Shown one piece after another: positions 24,734 to 33,217 of a stretch of DNA of 44,983 nt. The position numbers and the translations under genes are program-made. Each line of letters opens with the position of its first letter. Within the stretch, counting starts at the first letter, position 1. The stretch covers positions 1-44,983 of the forward strand of contig NZ_JMPJ01000073.1 in the NCBI RefSeq assembly GCF_000735345.1, read 5' to 3'. The DNA is from Ewingella americana ATCC 33852. Lineage in GTDB: Bacteria; Pseudomonadota; Gammaproteobacteria; Enterobacterales; Enterobacteriaceae. The notes beneath the pieces are model-generated. The model was not told where the DNA came from, did not search any database, and saw only the letters and a list, made by a program, of their open reading frames with translations.

Positions 24734-25603
24734 TCAGCCGCCGAGCTGCCCGCGATGGCGCTCGATGAACTCGGGCAAGGTCATCAGCGGCTGGCCGATA
24801 ATCTCCCTGCCGAAGTCATCCAGCCCGGCCAGCAAACCTTCATGCTGATCTTGCCGGATAGCCGTGAAATGGCTGCGCAGCGTCGGGTTATCCGGCGCAC
24901 CCAGCAGGCTCAGGAACTCATCAACTTCCACCTGTTCGAAGCGAATCGGCTTATCTAATACCGACGCCAACAGCTCTGAGATATCGAGATGGCTGTGCTC
25001 GCGCGGCCCGTGCAGTGGGTAAACCTTGCCGACGTGCGGCTCGGGGTTGAGCAGTATCGCGGCAATCACCCGTGCAATATCACTGGCCGCAATCGGTGCA
25101 AAGCGGCTGTCTGCCCCGAACGGCGTGACATAGCGCCCTTCGCGGATCAGGTGCGAGGTGTAGAGCAGCCACTCGGCGAACAACGTCACCCGTAGATGCG
25201 TGGTCGGCACGCCGGACCAGTTCAGCACCTGCTCGGCCATCCAGTGGTTGAGCGTCTGCTGGCTGGTGGCGTTCGAGCGCGACTGCTTTTGCGACATATT
25301 CACAATCAGCTCAAGATGCGCCTCTTTCGCCGCCTGAGCGAAAATCGCCGTGGCTTCCACCAACCCGTCAGCCAGCGGAAAGCAGAGATAGGCGGCAGAC
25401 ACCCCGTCAAGCGCCGCACGAACCTGTTTCAGCTTCAGCATGTCGGCGATCACCACTTCCGCCCCCAGTGCGCGCAGCTGCTCGGCGCGCTCATCGTCCC
25501 GGCGCACCAGCGCACGGACCTTGTGCCCACTCTCGCGCAGGAATTTTACCGTCGCCGCGCCCGTGTCCCCCGCCGCAGCGGTTACCAGAAAGGTTTTCAT
25601 CAT
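24734..25603 (-). CDS. NmrA/SDR-type NAD(P)-binding reductase
   Basis: A 289-residue atypical SDR: MKTFLVTAAAGDTGAATVKFLRESGHKVRALVRRDDERAEQLRALGAEVVIADM gives the nucleotide-binding half, then LCFPLADG. It resembles NmrA-like and quinone-reductase-like (QorB) proteins. Two adjacent ATGs (25603 and 25600) are possible; the longer open frame to 25678 begins inside the upstream SDR stop region and is not favoured. It is probably the last gene of a tetR-SDR-NmrA run on this strand. Confidence 0.82.
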   Translation of the reverse strand: MMKTFLVTAAAGDTGAATVKFLRESGHKVRALVRRDDERAEQLRALGAEVVIADMLKLKQVRAALDGVSAAYLCFPLADGLVEATAIFAQAAKEAHLELIVNMSQKQSRSNATSQQTLNHWMAEQVLNWSGVPTTHLRVTLFAEWLLYTSHLIREGRYVTPFGADSRFAPIAASDIARVIAAILLNPEPHVGKVYPLHGPREHSHLDISELLASVLDKPIRFEQVEVDEFLSLLGAPDNPTLRSHFTAIRQDQHEGLLAGLDDFGREIIGQPLMTLPEFIERHRGQLGG

Positions 25604-25674
25604 CAATGCCCCAGATTTAAGATTTCCAGCGGCCTGCGGGTGTGAGTCAACCGCGCAGGCCGCCGCGGTGTGAC

Positions 25675-26391
25675 TCACAGACTGGCGAAGTGGTGCTCCA
25701 GACCTTTAGGGTTGCTGCCCCAAAAACCAGAAACTTGCTGGGAAACCGGATCGGGATAGATATCCTCGAGATCGTCGATAAACCCTTGAACGATGGCCTC
25801 GGCGGCGACGTCAGGAGAAGTTTTATCAATTGGCAGGCCGGAAGATAATTCCGTGTCGATAGGGCCAGGGAAGATGCCGACAACCTTGATATTTTTAGCT
25901 TTTAACGCGCCGCGTGCCGCCTGAGTGGCTGAGTGCAACGCCGCTTTTGAGACAGAATATCCAGCAACCGGTGCCATAGGTGCCAACGCCAGCACGCTGA
26001 GCACGTTGGCAATTACGCCACCGCCGTTCTTTTCGATTAACGGCGCGAAGGTCTGAATGACGCGCAGAGTGCCGTAGTAATTGACCTCGATATCCCCGGC
26101 CAGCTCGGCGCTGGTGGCGGTCAAAATACCATTAACGTGCATCACGCCCGCGTTGTTCACCAAAATATCCACGCCACCGACGCTGGCCGCTGCGGCGGTC
26201 ACTTCATCCGCTTTCGTGATATCAATTTTGATGGCGGAAACGCGGTTATCGCCGAAGTCAGGCAGCGTCTCAGGGTTACGCGCCCCGGCATAGACTTTGC
26301 CCACGCCGTGCTTGAGCAGCGCGCGCACTAACTCAGCGCCGATACCGCGATTGGCACCTGTAACAAACACCGTTTTGCCTTGAATATTCAT
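25675..26391 (-). CDS. Short-chain dehydrogenase/reductase
   Basis: A 238-residue classical SDR: TGANRGIG (11-18), NNAG (79-82), catalytic Ser132 and YSVSK (Tyr145, Lys149). AGGTAAATAAG precedes the ATG. It begins 29 bases after the TetR gene stop, so the two are very likely co-transcribed. Substrate unknown; similar SDRs act on small carbonyls. Confidence 0.88.
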   Translation of the reverse strand: MNIQGKTVFVTGANRGIGAELVRALLKHGVGKVYAGARNPETLPDFGDNRVSAIKIDITKADEVTAAAASVGGVDILVNNAGVMHVNGILTATSAELAGDIEVNYYGTLRVIQTFAPLIEKNGGGVIANVLSVLALAPMAPVAGYSVSKAALHSATQAARGALKAKNIKVVGIFPGPIDTELSSGLPIDKTSPDVAAEAIVQGFIDDLEDIYPDPVSQQVSGFWGSNPKGLEHHFASL

Positions 26392-26420
26392 CTTATTTAC
26401 CTATTGAGTTGTGCTCACCC

Positions 26421-27017
26421 TCAGGTGAGATTTTTAACTTCCGAGGCATGCCTTAATGCGTTGGCGATGCCGTCTTGCAGAAGCTGCGTTGACAGCTCCT
26501 TATCTGGAACCAAACGGGAGAGCTGAAGCGTCCCGACCATCACCGCCCAGATAGAGCGGGCCGTTCTCTGGCGGATCTCGTCACTTGCCTCTGGCGGCAG
26601 GCAGTCGGCGATGCGCCCAATGAAATCCAGGGTCTTGTTGGCAATCATGGCGCGCGTCTCTGGTGGCCGATTTTTCAGCTCCGAAGCCAGCGCCGCTACC
26701 ACGCAGCCCGCCTCTGGCGTGTCGCGGTGCTCGACGCTCAAATAGCGAGTTAGAATCAACTCAAGGTCGACTTTCGCCGCGTCTTCAGGACGCCCGAAAA
26801 TGCGGCAGTAAGTCTCGTCCGCCGCGCTGCCTACGGCTTCCTGAATCAGCTCTTCCTTGGATTTAAAGTGGCTGTAGAAGCCACCTACGGTAAGATTTGC
26901 GTGGCCCATCAGGGCAGCAACCCCCACCTTTTCAATTCCTTCCTCGCGGAATCGCTGCGACGCCACCTTGACGATGTGCTTGTGCGTCTCTTCTTTATGG
27001 TCTTTTGCATAGCGCAT
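26421..27017 (-). CDS. TetR-family transcriptional regulator
   Basis: A 198-residue TetR repressor with the N-terminal helix-turn-helix (about 10-57, RFREEGIEKVGVAALMGHANLTVGGFYSHFKSKEEL) of the NemR/AcrR-like group and a ligand-binding C-terminal domain with Cys at about 111 (EAGCVVAAL). A GAGGAGAG ribosome binding site lies upstream. A perfect palindrome 38 bases before the start codon also occurs before the MATE gene, so this repressor probably controls its own operon and the exporter. Confidence 0.9.
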   Translation of the reverse strand: MRYAKDHKEETHKHIVKVASQRFREEGIEKVGVAALMGHANLTVGGFYSHFKSKEELIQEAVGSAADETYCRIFGRPEDAAKVDLELILTRYLSVEHRDTPEAGCVVAALASELKNRPPETRAMIANKTLDFIGRIADCLPPEASDEIRQRTARSIWAVMVGTLQLSRLVPDKELSTQLLQDGIANALRHASEVKNLT

Positions 27018-27054
27018 GAAATCGCTCTCCTCGGGTTATCTTCATCTTCATTAA

Positions 27055-27068
27055 ATTATGATCATAAT
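27055..27068. promoter_or_regulatory. Predicted TetR operator upstream of tetR
   Basis: ATTATGATCATAAT is a perfect 14-bp palindrome in the leader of the tetR gene. The identical sequence lies within a 16-bp palindrome before the MATE gene (29592-29607) and nowhere else that was noticed in the window. Confidence 0.8.
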
Positions 27069-27161
27069 ATAAGAAGGCGTCAGTAAGTCATCATCTATTT
27101 AATGTTCGCCAAAGATAACCCTAATTAAGTGCTGCGATAGCCTTTATGCATCAGGCAAGTG

Positions 27162-28049
27162 TCAGAAATCGAACAGGAAACCTTGCCCGTTGTGGCGAAT
27201 GCGCCCGGCGTGCGGCGCGCCAAAATGGCCGGGGAATATCAGCGAATCATGCTCCGCGCAGTGCTCGAGCAGCTGCTTGCGGGTGGTCACCGCCTGCTGC
27301 GGATCCATGCAGAACCGGCTGTTCCACTCGGGCCGATAAATTTGTATCGGATGGTGCATCACGTCGCCGGTAAATATCCCCTCATTCTGCCCGCTGACCA
27401 GACGCAGGCTGATGTGGCCCGGCGAATGGCCCGGCGTTGGGTCGATTAACAGCGTGTCACTGAGCTGGTCACTCATGTTCACCACCTGCGCCTGATTGGC
27501 GGCAATCACCGGCAGCACCGAGTCGGTGAACACGTCGCGCGGCTCCTGCGGCAGATGCGGGTTTTTCTCCGGATCCCAGAAATTCAGCTCCTCGAGGGAG
27601 AAAACGTACTTGGCGTTGGGGAAGGTCGGCACCCAGCGCCCGTCCACCAGCCGCGTATTCCAGCCCACGTGATCCACATGCAGGTGGGTACAGAGCACGT
27701 AATCCACCTCTTCCGGCGAGACGCCCGCGCTTTTCAATCGGTCGAGATAAGGCTCGTTCAACTGATGGAAGTGCGGCGACGCCGGGCGCTGTTTGTCATT
27801 GCCGCAGCAGGCATCAACCAGAATGGTGTGATGCGGCGTGCGGATTAACCACGAGTGTACCGACATCACAATCTGGTCGGTGGCAGGCTGGTAAAAGTGC
27901 GGCGCCAGCCAGTGGCCGTGCTCCTTGAGCACCTCTGGGTCCCAGTTGTCGAACAGCTCCGCTGGCCTAAAGCTTGGGCCGTGCAACTCTTCAATTCGCG
28001 TGACAATCGTCTGCCCAATTTTCCAGGTCGCCCCGATTTGCGTATTCAT
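27162..28049 (-). CDS. Metallo-beta-lactamase-fold hydrolase
   Basis: A 295-residue MBL-fold enzyme with the zinc motif HLHVDH (122-127), then PTPGHSPGH, FTGDVMHHP and FPGHFG supplying the later ligands. Two-zinc lactonases (AHL lactonase-like), aryl-ester and other hydrolases share this pattern, and the sequence alone does not separate them. GAGG precedes the ATG. The gene follows the MATE exporter by 56 bases on the same strand, so the two probably share a transcript and a role in removing a toxic compound. Confidence 0.85.
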   Translation of the reverse strand: MNTQIGATWKIGQTIVTRIEELHGPSFRPAELFDNWDPEVLKEHGHWLAPHFYQPATDQIVMSVHSWLIRTPHHTILVDACCGNDKQRPASPHFHQLNEPYLDRLKSAGVSPEEVDYVLCTHLHVDHVGWNTRLVDGRWVPTFPNAKYVFSLEELNFWDPEKNPHLPQEPRDVFTDSVLPVIAANQAQVVNMSDQLSDTLLIDPTPGHSPGHISLRLVSGQNEGIFTGDVMHHPIQIYRPEWNSRFCMDPQQAVTTRKQLLEHCAEHDSLIFPGHFGAPHAGRIRHNGQGFLFDF

Positions 28050-28105
28050 GGTTTACCTCTTCCTCATTCAGCGTTAAAACTTATTTTTCAAAACTATTGG
28101 AGCAA

Positions 28106-29518
28106 CTAGGCCAGTTGGGCTTTCGCTGAATCGTCGGGGGAGGTTCGCGGCCACATCGCCCCTGAAAGCTCAGTCACCACGCAAATAACCGCCGAGATAA
28201 CCATGCCCGATAACACGATGATAAACAGCGCTTCCAGACTCGCGCCGAAGGCCGAGACGGCGAGCCAGCCACCTCCCGCCGCTATCGCCAGACGCACCGT
28301 GCCTGCCAAGAAAATGCGCCACATATGACCACTGCCCTGCGCCGCAAAACCGAGCGCGAAAACAATGGCGTTGGCCGCGTACAGAGGGGCGATGACGTGC
28401 AGATAGAGTGCGCCGGTCTGTTTAATCGCCGCGTCGTGGGTAAACAGACCCAGCCACAGGTCAGGGAACAGCGCCACCATCAGACCGATTGTTTCAGTGA
28501 TAACCACGCTGGCTGCCACGCCAATCCAGGCAATCTTCCGCGCTCTGGCAATCTGCCCTGCCCCGATATTGGTGCCGACCATGGTCAGGACGGCGGTTCC
28601 CAGACCAAACAGAATGGGGATCAATACATAGTCGAGTCGCGACGCCGTGCCGTAACCGCCAATGGCTTCAACGCCGAACTTGCCCACCGCGCCAGTGACC
28701 AGCAACACCATGATATTCAACTGAATAGTGCCCAGCGCCGCCAAAATGCCGACTTTCAAAATGTCGCGGAATAAGTCCACACGCAGCGGAGAGCGGCGAA
28801 GGTGCAGACCCGAGCGCCCGCTAGCCATGTAGCGAATCAGCACAATGGCCGCCAGCCAGTAATAGAGGCTGATGGCGATACCGGCCCCGGCCAATCCGAA
28901 GCCGTGGAAAGGCCCCAGCCCGAAGATAAACAGTGGCGAAAGGGGGATCAGCACCAGCGCGCCGACCAGCGTCACCGTGGCGGGAACCTTGACATTCCCC
29001 ACCCCGCGCAGCACTGCCGACAGCAGATTGACGATCCAAATCGGCACGGCGGCTAAGAAGACAAAAATCGAGTAGGTTTGCGCCGACTTCAGCGCCTCAC
29101 CCGTGCCGCCCAGCGCGGCATACAGGTGCGGCCCGAATCCGATAACCAGCACCGAAAAGGCCAGCCCGAAGGCAACGGCAATTACAATGGCGTGCAGGAT
29201 CAACGCGTCCACGTCAGCATGTCTGCCCGCCCCTGCGGCCCGCGCCACGGCGGAAGCCACGCCGCCGCCAATCCCACCGGCGGCCATCATGGTCATTAGC
29301 ATCCACAGTGGGAAAACCATTGAGACGCCGACCAGCGCGGATGTGCCCAGAAACGACACATAGTAAGTCTCGGCCACGCTCACCAATGTCTGTGCCACCA
29401 GCACGCCAATGGTTGGCAGCGCGAGGCGCATCATGGTTTTAAACACAGGCCCGTTAAGCATCGCTTCGCGCTTTTGGCGCTTCACAGCCTCACTGCTTGG
29501 TTGGACATTCGCGTTCAT
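28106..29518 (-). CDS. MATE-family multidrug efflux protein
   Basis: A 470-residue inner-membrane exporter with about twelve membrane segments in two homologous halves, of the MATE (NorM/DinF-like) superfamily; the opening MMRLALPTIGVLVAQTLVSVAETYYVSFLG is characteristic. MATE proteins expel cationic or amphipathic compounds using Na+ or H+ gradients. AGGGTG lies upstream of the ATG. A 16-bp palindrome 74 bases upstream matches the operator before the nearby tetR gene, so induction by that repressor's ligand is expected. Confidence 0.9.
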   Translation of the reverse strand: MNANVQPSSEAVKRQKREAMLNGPVFKTMMRLALPTIGVLVAQTLVSVAETYYVSFLGTSALVGVSMVFPLWMLMTMMAAGGIGGGVASAVARAAGAGRHADVDALILHAIVIAVAFGLAFSVLVIGFGPHLYAALGGTGEALKSAQTYSIFVFLAAVPIWIVNLLSAVLRGVGNVKVPATVTLVGALVLIPLSPLFIFGLGPFHGFGLAGAGIAISLYYWLAAIVLIRYMASGRSGLHLRRSPLRVDLFRDILKVGILAALGTIQLNIMVLLVTGAVGKFGVEAIGGYGTASRLDYVLIPILFGLGTAVLTMVGTNIGAGQIARARKIAWIGVAASVVITETIGLMVALFPDLWLGLFTHDAAIKQTGALYLHVIAPLYAANAIVFALGFAAQGSGHMWRIFLAGTVRLAIAAGGGWLAVSAFGASLEALFIIVLSGMVISAVICVVTELSGAMWPRTSPDDSAKAQLA

Positions 29519-29591
29519 TTTTTCACCCTGGTGTGGTTAAGGCTGCTCGCTACGCGGCATGAAGGGCAACGCCCATCAGCTCACATCATTA

Positions 29592-29607
29592 TATTATGAT
29601 CATAATA
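29592..29607. promoter_or_regulatory. Predicted TetR operator upstream of the MATE gene
   Basis: TATTATGATCATAATA is a perfect 16-bp palindrome. Its core of 14 bases is identical to the one before tetR at 27055-27068. Confidence 0.8.
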
Positions 29608-29689
29608 CTATGAGTGGTGAAATCTGAACGCAAGAGGGGGAATGATAAATATTTTTGGGGAGATGAGTGACGGGGAAAGTAAGCAAGGA

Positions 29690-29716
29690 TCACATGAATA
29701 AAATTTTCTCATGTGA
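29690..29716. terminator. Stem-loop after the flavin reductase-like gene
   Basis: TCACATGA (29690-29697) and TCATGTGA (29709-29716) form a perfect 8-bp stem with an 11-base AT-rich loop, just beyond the minus-strand stop at 29732. The T-run is weak, so it is only a possible terminator. Confidence 0.45.
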
Positions 29717-29731
29717 CCCTATGTCGTCTGG

Positions 29732-30310
29732 TTACTCTCTTTCGACTTGCAGTGACTCGCCAATGGCATAGAAGTTGCCGCCAGCGATGTAGTGCAAACT
29801 GCGGAAATCTGGGTCGGAGCTTTCAAACGCCCAGTGGCCGTTTTTAAACACGCGCGTATCGGCCCATGCGCCAATCACTTCGCCAATAAACATGTCGTGG
29901 GCCTGCTGGTTGTGCGGCTCATTGATTAACCGGCAGGACAACCACGCCGAGCAACCTTCGACAAAGGGGCCGTCGTGGCCTTCAATGCTGAACAGCTGCA
30001 CGCCGGTTTTCGCCAATTTCTCCGGCTCGGTAAACAGGCTGCTGCGGCCTAAATCATAAGTCAGTTGCAACTGAGCCACGGTCGGAACCTGCAACACAAA
30101 GGTGCCGCTCTTTTCGATCAGCTCGCGGGTTTTAGTGATTTTATCCAGCACCACCATCACTTTGGACGGGGTAAAGTCCAGCGCGCACGACCACGCGGCG
30201 GTCATCACGTTATCCACCCCGCCGTGGCTGCCAGACACCAACACCGTCGGTCCGTGATTGAGTAAGCGGTATGATTTTTCGAGTTCAACGGGCGCAATAA
30301 ATTCGTTCAT
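29732..30310 (-). CDS. Flavin reductase-like FMN-binding protein
   Basis: A 192-residue protein of the flavin reductase-like domain family. The FMN-binding pattern includes NVMTAAWSCALDFTPSKVMVVLDKITKTRELIEKSGTFVLQVP, and the length is usual. Such proteins reduce FMN or act directly on small electrophiles. AAGGAACC precedes the ATG. It lies 98 bases after an NAD(P)H oxidoreductase gene on the same strand, so both may be regulated by the LysR gene divergent from that pair. Confidence 0.85.
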   Translation of the reverse strand: MNEFIAPVELEKSYRLLNHGPTVLVSGSHGGVDNVMTAAWSCALDFTPSKVMVVLDKITKTRELIEKSGTFVLQVPTVAQLQLTYDLGRSSLFTEPEKLAKTGVQLFSIEGHDGPFVEGCSAWLSCRLINEPHNQQAHDMFIGEVIGAWADTRVFKNGHWAFESSDPDFRSLHYIAGGNFYAIGESLQVERE

Positions 30311-30408
30311 CAGGGTTCCTTGGCGGCTAGGCTCGCTTCTGTTTGTCGTTCGTTAGGCGGCATAACAATAGCAAAAGTCAGTTACCCAGAAAAACCCTTG
30401 AAGGTGAA

Positions 30409-30960
30409 TTATTCACTCTGCATCCATCCACGCAGCGCCTGTGCATATTCCTCACCTTTGGCCTGTAAAACATCAGCCTCCAGCTTGTCGGCGGTATACA
30501 CCACAAAAGGCGTGTTCCACGCTAGCCCACAGCGATGAGCAGTGGCTTGCAGCGGCGCCAGCAGGGACTCAATGCTGAACAGATTTCTCCCCCCGCGGCG
30601 ATAAGACTCTTCAACATTGCCCGCGGTGGCGGCAATAAATAGCGGTTTACCCTCGAGCTTACTGCCCTCTTGCAGATAACACAGATAGAACATCCGCGTC
30701 AGTACCGCCGCCTGCCATTGCAACATTACGGCTGGCATGCTGTACCAGTGAAGTGGGAATTGCAGCACGATGCGATCGGCAGACAGCAGCCGCGCGGCTT
30801 CGCGCTCGCCGTCAGCATGGATGTCCATCCCCTGCGGGTAAAGTGACTGAACATCAACGATTTCAACTTCTTCAAGCTTGGACGCTTCGGCGATTAGGGC
30901 TGCATTCGCCTTGGAAGTGGTCAGGTCTGGATGGAAAATCAGGATTAATGTTTTACTCAT
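30409..30960 (-). CDS. NAD(P)H-dependent oxidoreductase, flavodoxin-like fold
   Basis: A 183-residue flavodoxin_2-fold protein of the KefF/MdaB/NQO group: the opening strand MSKTLILIFHPDLTTSKANAAL and FPLHWYSMPAVMLQW (FMN and quinone pocket) are clear. The family reduces quinones by two electrons. AGGAGA lies 7 bases before the ATG. It is divergent from a LysR regulator, the usual setting for inducible quinone reductases. Confidence 0.88.
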   Translation of the reverse strand: MSKTLILIFHPDLTTSKANAALIAEASKLEEVEIVDVQSLYPQGMDIHADGEREAARLLSADRIVLQFPLHWYSMPAVMLQWQAAVLTRMFYLCYLQEGSKLEGKPLFIAATAGNVEESYRRGGRNLFSIESLLAPLQATAHRCGLAWNTPFVVYTADKLEADVLQAKGEEYAQALRGWMQSE

Positions 30961-31028
30961 GGCGCGTCTCCTTAGGTTGATAAGGAGATAATGAGCAGCG
31001 GTGAGAAATTACTCCAACAGATAATAAA

Positions 31029-31042
31029 GATAATCTATTATC
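31029..31042. promoter_or_regulatory. Inverted repeat at the LysR start
   Basis: GATAAT-CT-ATTATC, perfect 6-bp arms, ending 7 bases before the LysR start codon and within the 88-base divergent spacer. It is a candidate autoregulatory site. Confidence 0.45.
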
Positions 31043-31048
31043 GATGAG

Positions 31049-31936
31049 ATGAATTTAAGAACGCTCGACCTCAACTTGTTGGTGGTGCTCGACGCCTTAT
31101 TGGACGAAGCACACGTCACCCGCGCGGCGGACAGATTGTGCATGTCACAGTCTGCGACCTCGGCTGCTCTCGCGCGCTGCCGCTCTCTGTTTAATGACCC
31201 TTTACTCGAGCGCGGGCGAGGCACCATGCGCCTCACGCCTTATGCCCAGACGCTGCGCGCGCCGCTCAAATCGCTGCTGGGAAACGTGGTCGAACTGATC
31301 AATCCGCCTTCGCTTCCTCTCAATCAGATCCAGCAGACATTACGCATCACCATGGCGGATTACCCGGCACTTTTTGTGATCGGGCCGCTGATGCAGACTT
31401 TGCAGGTGTCTGCGCCAGGAATTAACTTAGTTATTCAGACATGGGCCGGAGCCGACAGTGCAAAAACGGCACTGCTTAACGGTTCAACTGACATTGCAGT
31501 TTCGGTTTTCCCACAGGTGGAAGAGGAGCTTTACTGCAAAACGCTGCTGGAAGAGGAGTACGTGGTTGCCATGCGCGAGCAGCATCCCGCCGCCGCGAAC
31601 TTCGACATTGATGGCTGGTTAGCCTATCCGCACATTGTGGTTTCAGGTAAAGGTGAGAATACGACTCCGGTTGACGCCGCGTTAGCACAAAGGGGGTTGA
31701 GCCGCCGGGTCGGGCTGGTGCTGCCAAATTTCCAGATGGTGCCGCCGTTGCTGTCCAGGTCAGATTTAATGGCGCTGCTCCCTTCACGGGTTGTGCCTTT
31801 AACCCAAGGCATTACTGCACTTCCCCTGCCGGTACCCGTGGCGGGCTTCCCGCTACACATCGCCTGGCATCAGCGCCGCTCGCAGGACATCGCGTTGCAG
31901 CACGTCGCCGAGATCCTCGGCCAACTGCTGCACTGA
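31049..31936 (+). CDS. LysR-family transcriptional regulator
   Basis: A 295-residue LysR protein with helix-turn-helix MNLRTLDLNLLVVLDALLDEAHVTRAADRLCMSQSATSAALARCRSLFNDPLL, of the NodD/NahR-like branch, followed by an effector domain. No strong ribosome binding site precedes the ATG. It probably regulates the divergent NAD(P)H oxidoreductase gene. A terminator follows. Confidence 0.88.
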   Translation: MNLRTLDLNLLVVLDALLDEAHVTRAADRLCMSQSATSAALARCRSLFNDPLLERGRGTMRLTPYAQTLRAPLKSLLGNVVELINPPSLPLNQIQQTLRITMADYPALFVIGPLMQTLQVSAPGINLVIQTWAGADSAKTALLNGSTDIAVSVFPQVEEELYCKTLLEEEYVVAMREQHPAAANFDIDGWLAYPHIVVSGKGENTTPVDAALAQRGLSRRVGLVLPNFQMVPPLLSRSDLMALLPSRVVPLTQGITALPLPVPVAGFPLHIAWHQRRSQDIALQHVAEILGQLLH

Positions 31937-31971
31937 TAAGAGAAAACAAAGTATTTCTGTAGCAGAAATGA

Positions 31972-32002
31972 AAAAGCCCCAGCGATATTTGCCGGGGCTT
32001 TT
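31972..32002. terminator. Bidirectional terminator after the LysR gene
   Basis: AAAAGCCCC (31972-31980) pairs with GGGGCTTTT (31994-32002), with a 13-base loop that has further pairing. A-runs and T-runs on both sides make it usable on either strand. Confidence 0.85.
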
Positions 32003-32606
32003 AAGGTACTACAGTGTTAGTAATTAACATTCATCAACTTATAACTTAATACTACTTCAAATGATGTACATAGCTTCACAGGATATATTAGTAACTCAGG
32101 TACTGCCGTCCTCCTATAATAAAATGGAATAAAGCATCAATCCTGTGTCATTTATCGGTTTCTCTGTTCGAAATAGAGAAGCGGATAAGTACATCTCCCA
32201 CGCGATATATACTCTTTGATGCGTTGCCTTACTTTCATCGCGACATTCTCGATCACATACTTTCGTACCCAAATCGCGAACATTACTCTTAACAACAAGG
32301 CCTTACATCATCGCGCATTCCCATGCGTGCGATTGTGAAGATTAACTACGTGGCCTGAAATCGTCATCACTCGAATTGGTTTTCATCCCTCTCCGCGGTG
32401 AATCGCCCAAACAACAATATTTCGTGGCCCGTATCGCACTCTATTTTATAGAGTATTTAAAACTCTCTATATAACGATGAAGGAGGGGTAAGAAATACTT
32501 GTTACTTCAAACTTCGCTTCACCGTTAAGTCCCAATCTACTCGTTCTTAGCGAGGTGTCAACACTGTATTTAAGAACATGTTTTTATTCTCAGCCATACC
32601 CGAAAA
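32003..32606. other. AT-rich 600-base region without a recognised gene
   Basis: No convincing protein gene. Visible structure: stem TTCTCT/AGAGAA (32160-32165/32175-32180); stem ACTCTAT/ATAGAGT (32438-32444/32448-32454), whose right arm can instead pair with ACTCT at 32462-32466; a minus-strand TTGACA at 32556-32561; a minus-strand AGGAGG near 32111-32117. A 43-codon minus-strand frame (32152-32283) with AAGAG upstream is the only short frame with some start signal. The bidirectional terminator at 31972 would end a minus-strand transcript. Confidence 0.5.
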
Positions 32607-33026
32607 TTAAATCAAATTTTTGATATTTCCCACTTTTTCTATCAAGTCTTCAAGTGGTTGAAAAAGCGGCTGTGGCAGCTGCTCGCAATCATACCAACCC
32701 CAGCCTTCGCACTTCTCAGGCTCGGTGTTAATCGGCTCGCCCTGCCCGGCTTTTGATTCCGCGATACAGAACAGGGTCACATAGTGTTTTTGTTCAGCAG
32801 TGAAAATGTCGTTGACCCACGGGCCGGGCTGCACCACGTCAAGAGACAGGCCGGTTTCTTCGAGGGTTTCTCTCATGGCGCACTGCTCTGGCGTTTCACC
32901 AAACTCTAAATGGCCGCCGGGAGCCGACCAAAAACCCGCTCCGTGGCTGCCTTTCCTGCGACCTAACAACAATTTCCCTTCGCGGAAAACCAGTACCCCA
33001 ACGCCGATTTTAGGCATTAAGCTCAT
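32607..33026 (-). CDS. Nudix hydrolase
   Basis: A 139-residue Nudix enzyme that should cleave a nucleoside diphosphate linked to another moiety. The Nudix box is complete: GGHLEFGETPEQCAMRETLEETGL (38-61), with the REtLEEtG metal-binding glutamates. The start at 33026 is preferred over an adjacent ATG at 33029 because GGAGAGA is then 5-6 bases away. Substrate unknown; the short N-terminal part and the GFWSAPGG motif are common in dNTP/ADP-sugar-type members. Confidence 0.9.
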   Translation of the reverse strand: MSLMPKIGVGVLVFREGKLLLGRRKGSHGAGFWSAPGGHLEFGETPEQCAMRETLEETGLSLDVVQPGPWVNDIFTAEQKHYVTLFCIAESKAGQGEPINTEPEKCEGWGWYDCEQLPQPLFQPLEDLIEKVGNIKNLI

Positions 33027-33175
33027 CATTTCTCTCCGTTAATTTCGCTCTGCTGGCAGCTATTTCTCCCCTCCAACATAGTTCTCACCGAGTGGTTTGC
33101 CAACCAGCCCCGCCGCTTTCTCCAACAATATCCTCGGAGTTGCAACTTGGCGCGCAAGTCAGCTAAGATACGGAA

Positions 33176-33208
33176 CATATACGAATCATATATAAACCAT
33201 ATATTGCG
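33176..33208 (+). promoter_or_regulatory. Three 11-bp-phased repeats before the ParD-like gene
   Basis: CATATA occurs at 33176, 33187 and 33198, spaced exactly 11 bases, with an AT-rich filler, ending 10 bases before the ParD-like start. Phased tandem sites are how ribbon-helix-helix proteins bind DNA cooperatively, so autoregulation is plausible. Confidence 0.6.
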
Positions 33209-33217
33209 AGAACCCCG

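Noticed and set aside
32061-32135. Short plus-strand frame starting at tandem ATG codons
   Set aside because: About 24 codons, no ribosome binding site, no recognisable features; likely chance.
32003-32606. CsrB/RsmB-like sRNA on the minus strand
   Set aside because: Only about half a dozen GGA motifs are present and they are not set in regular hairpin loops, so it does not look like a CsrA sponge.
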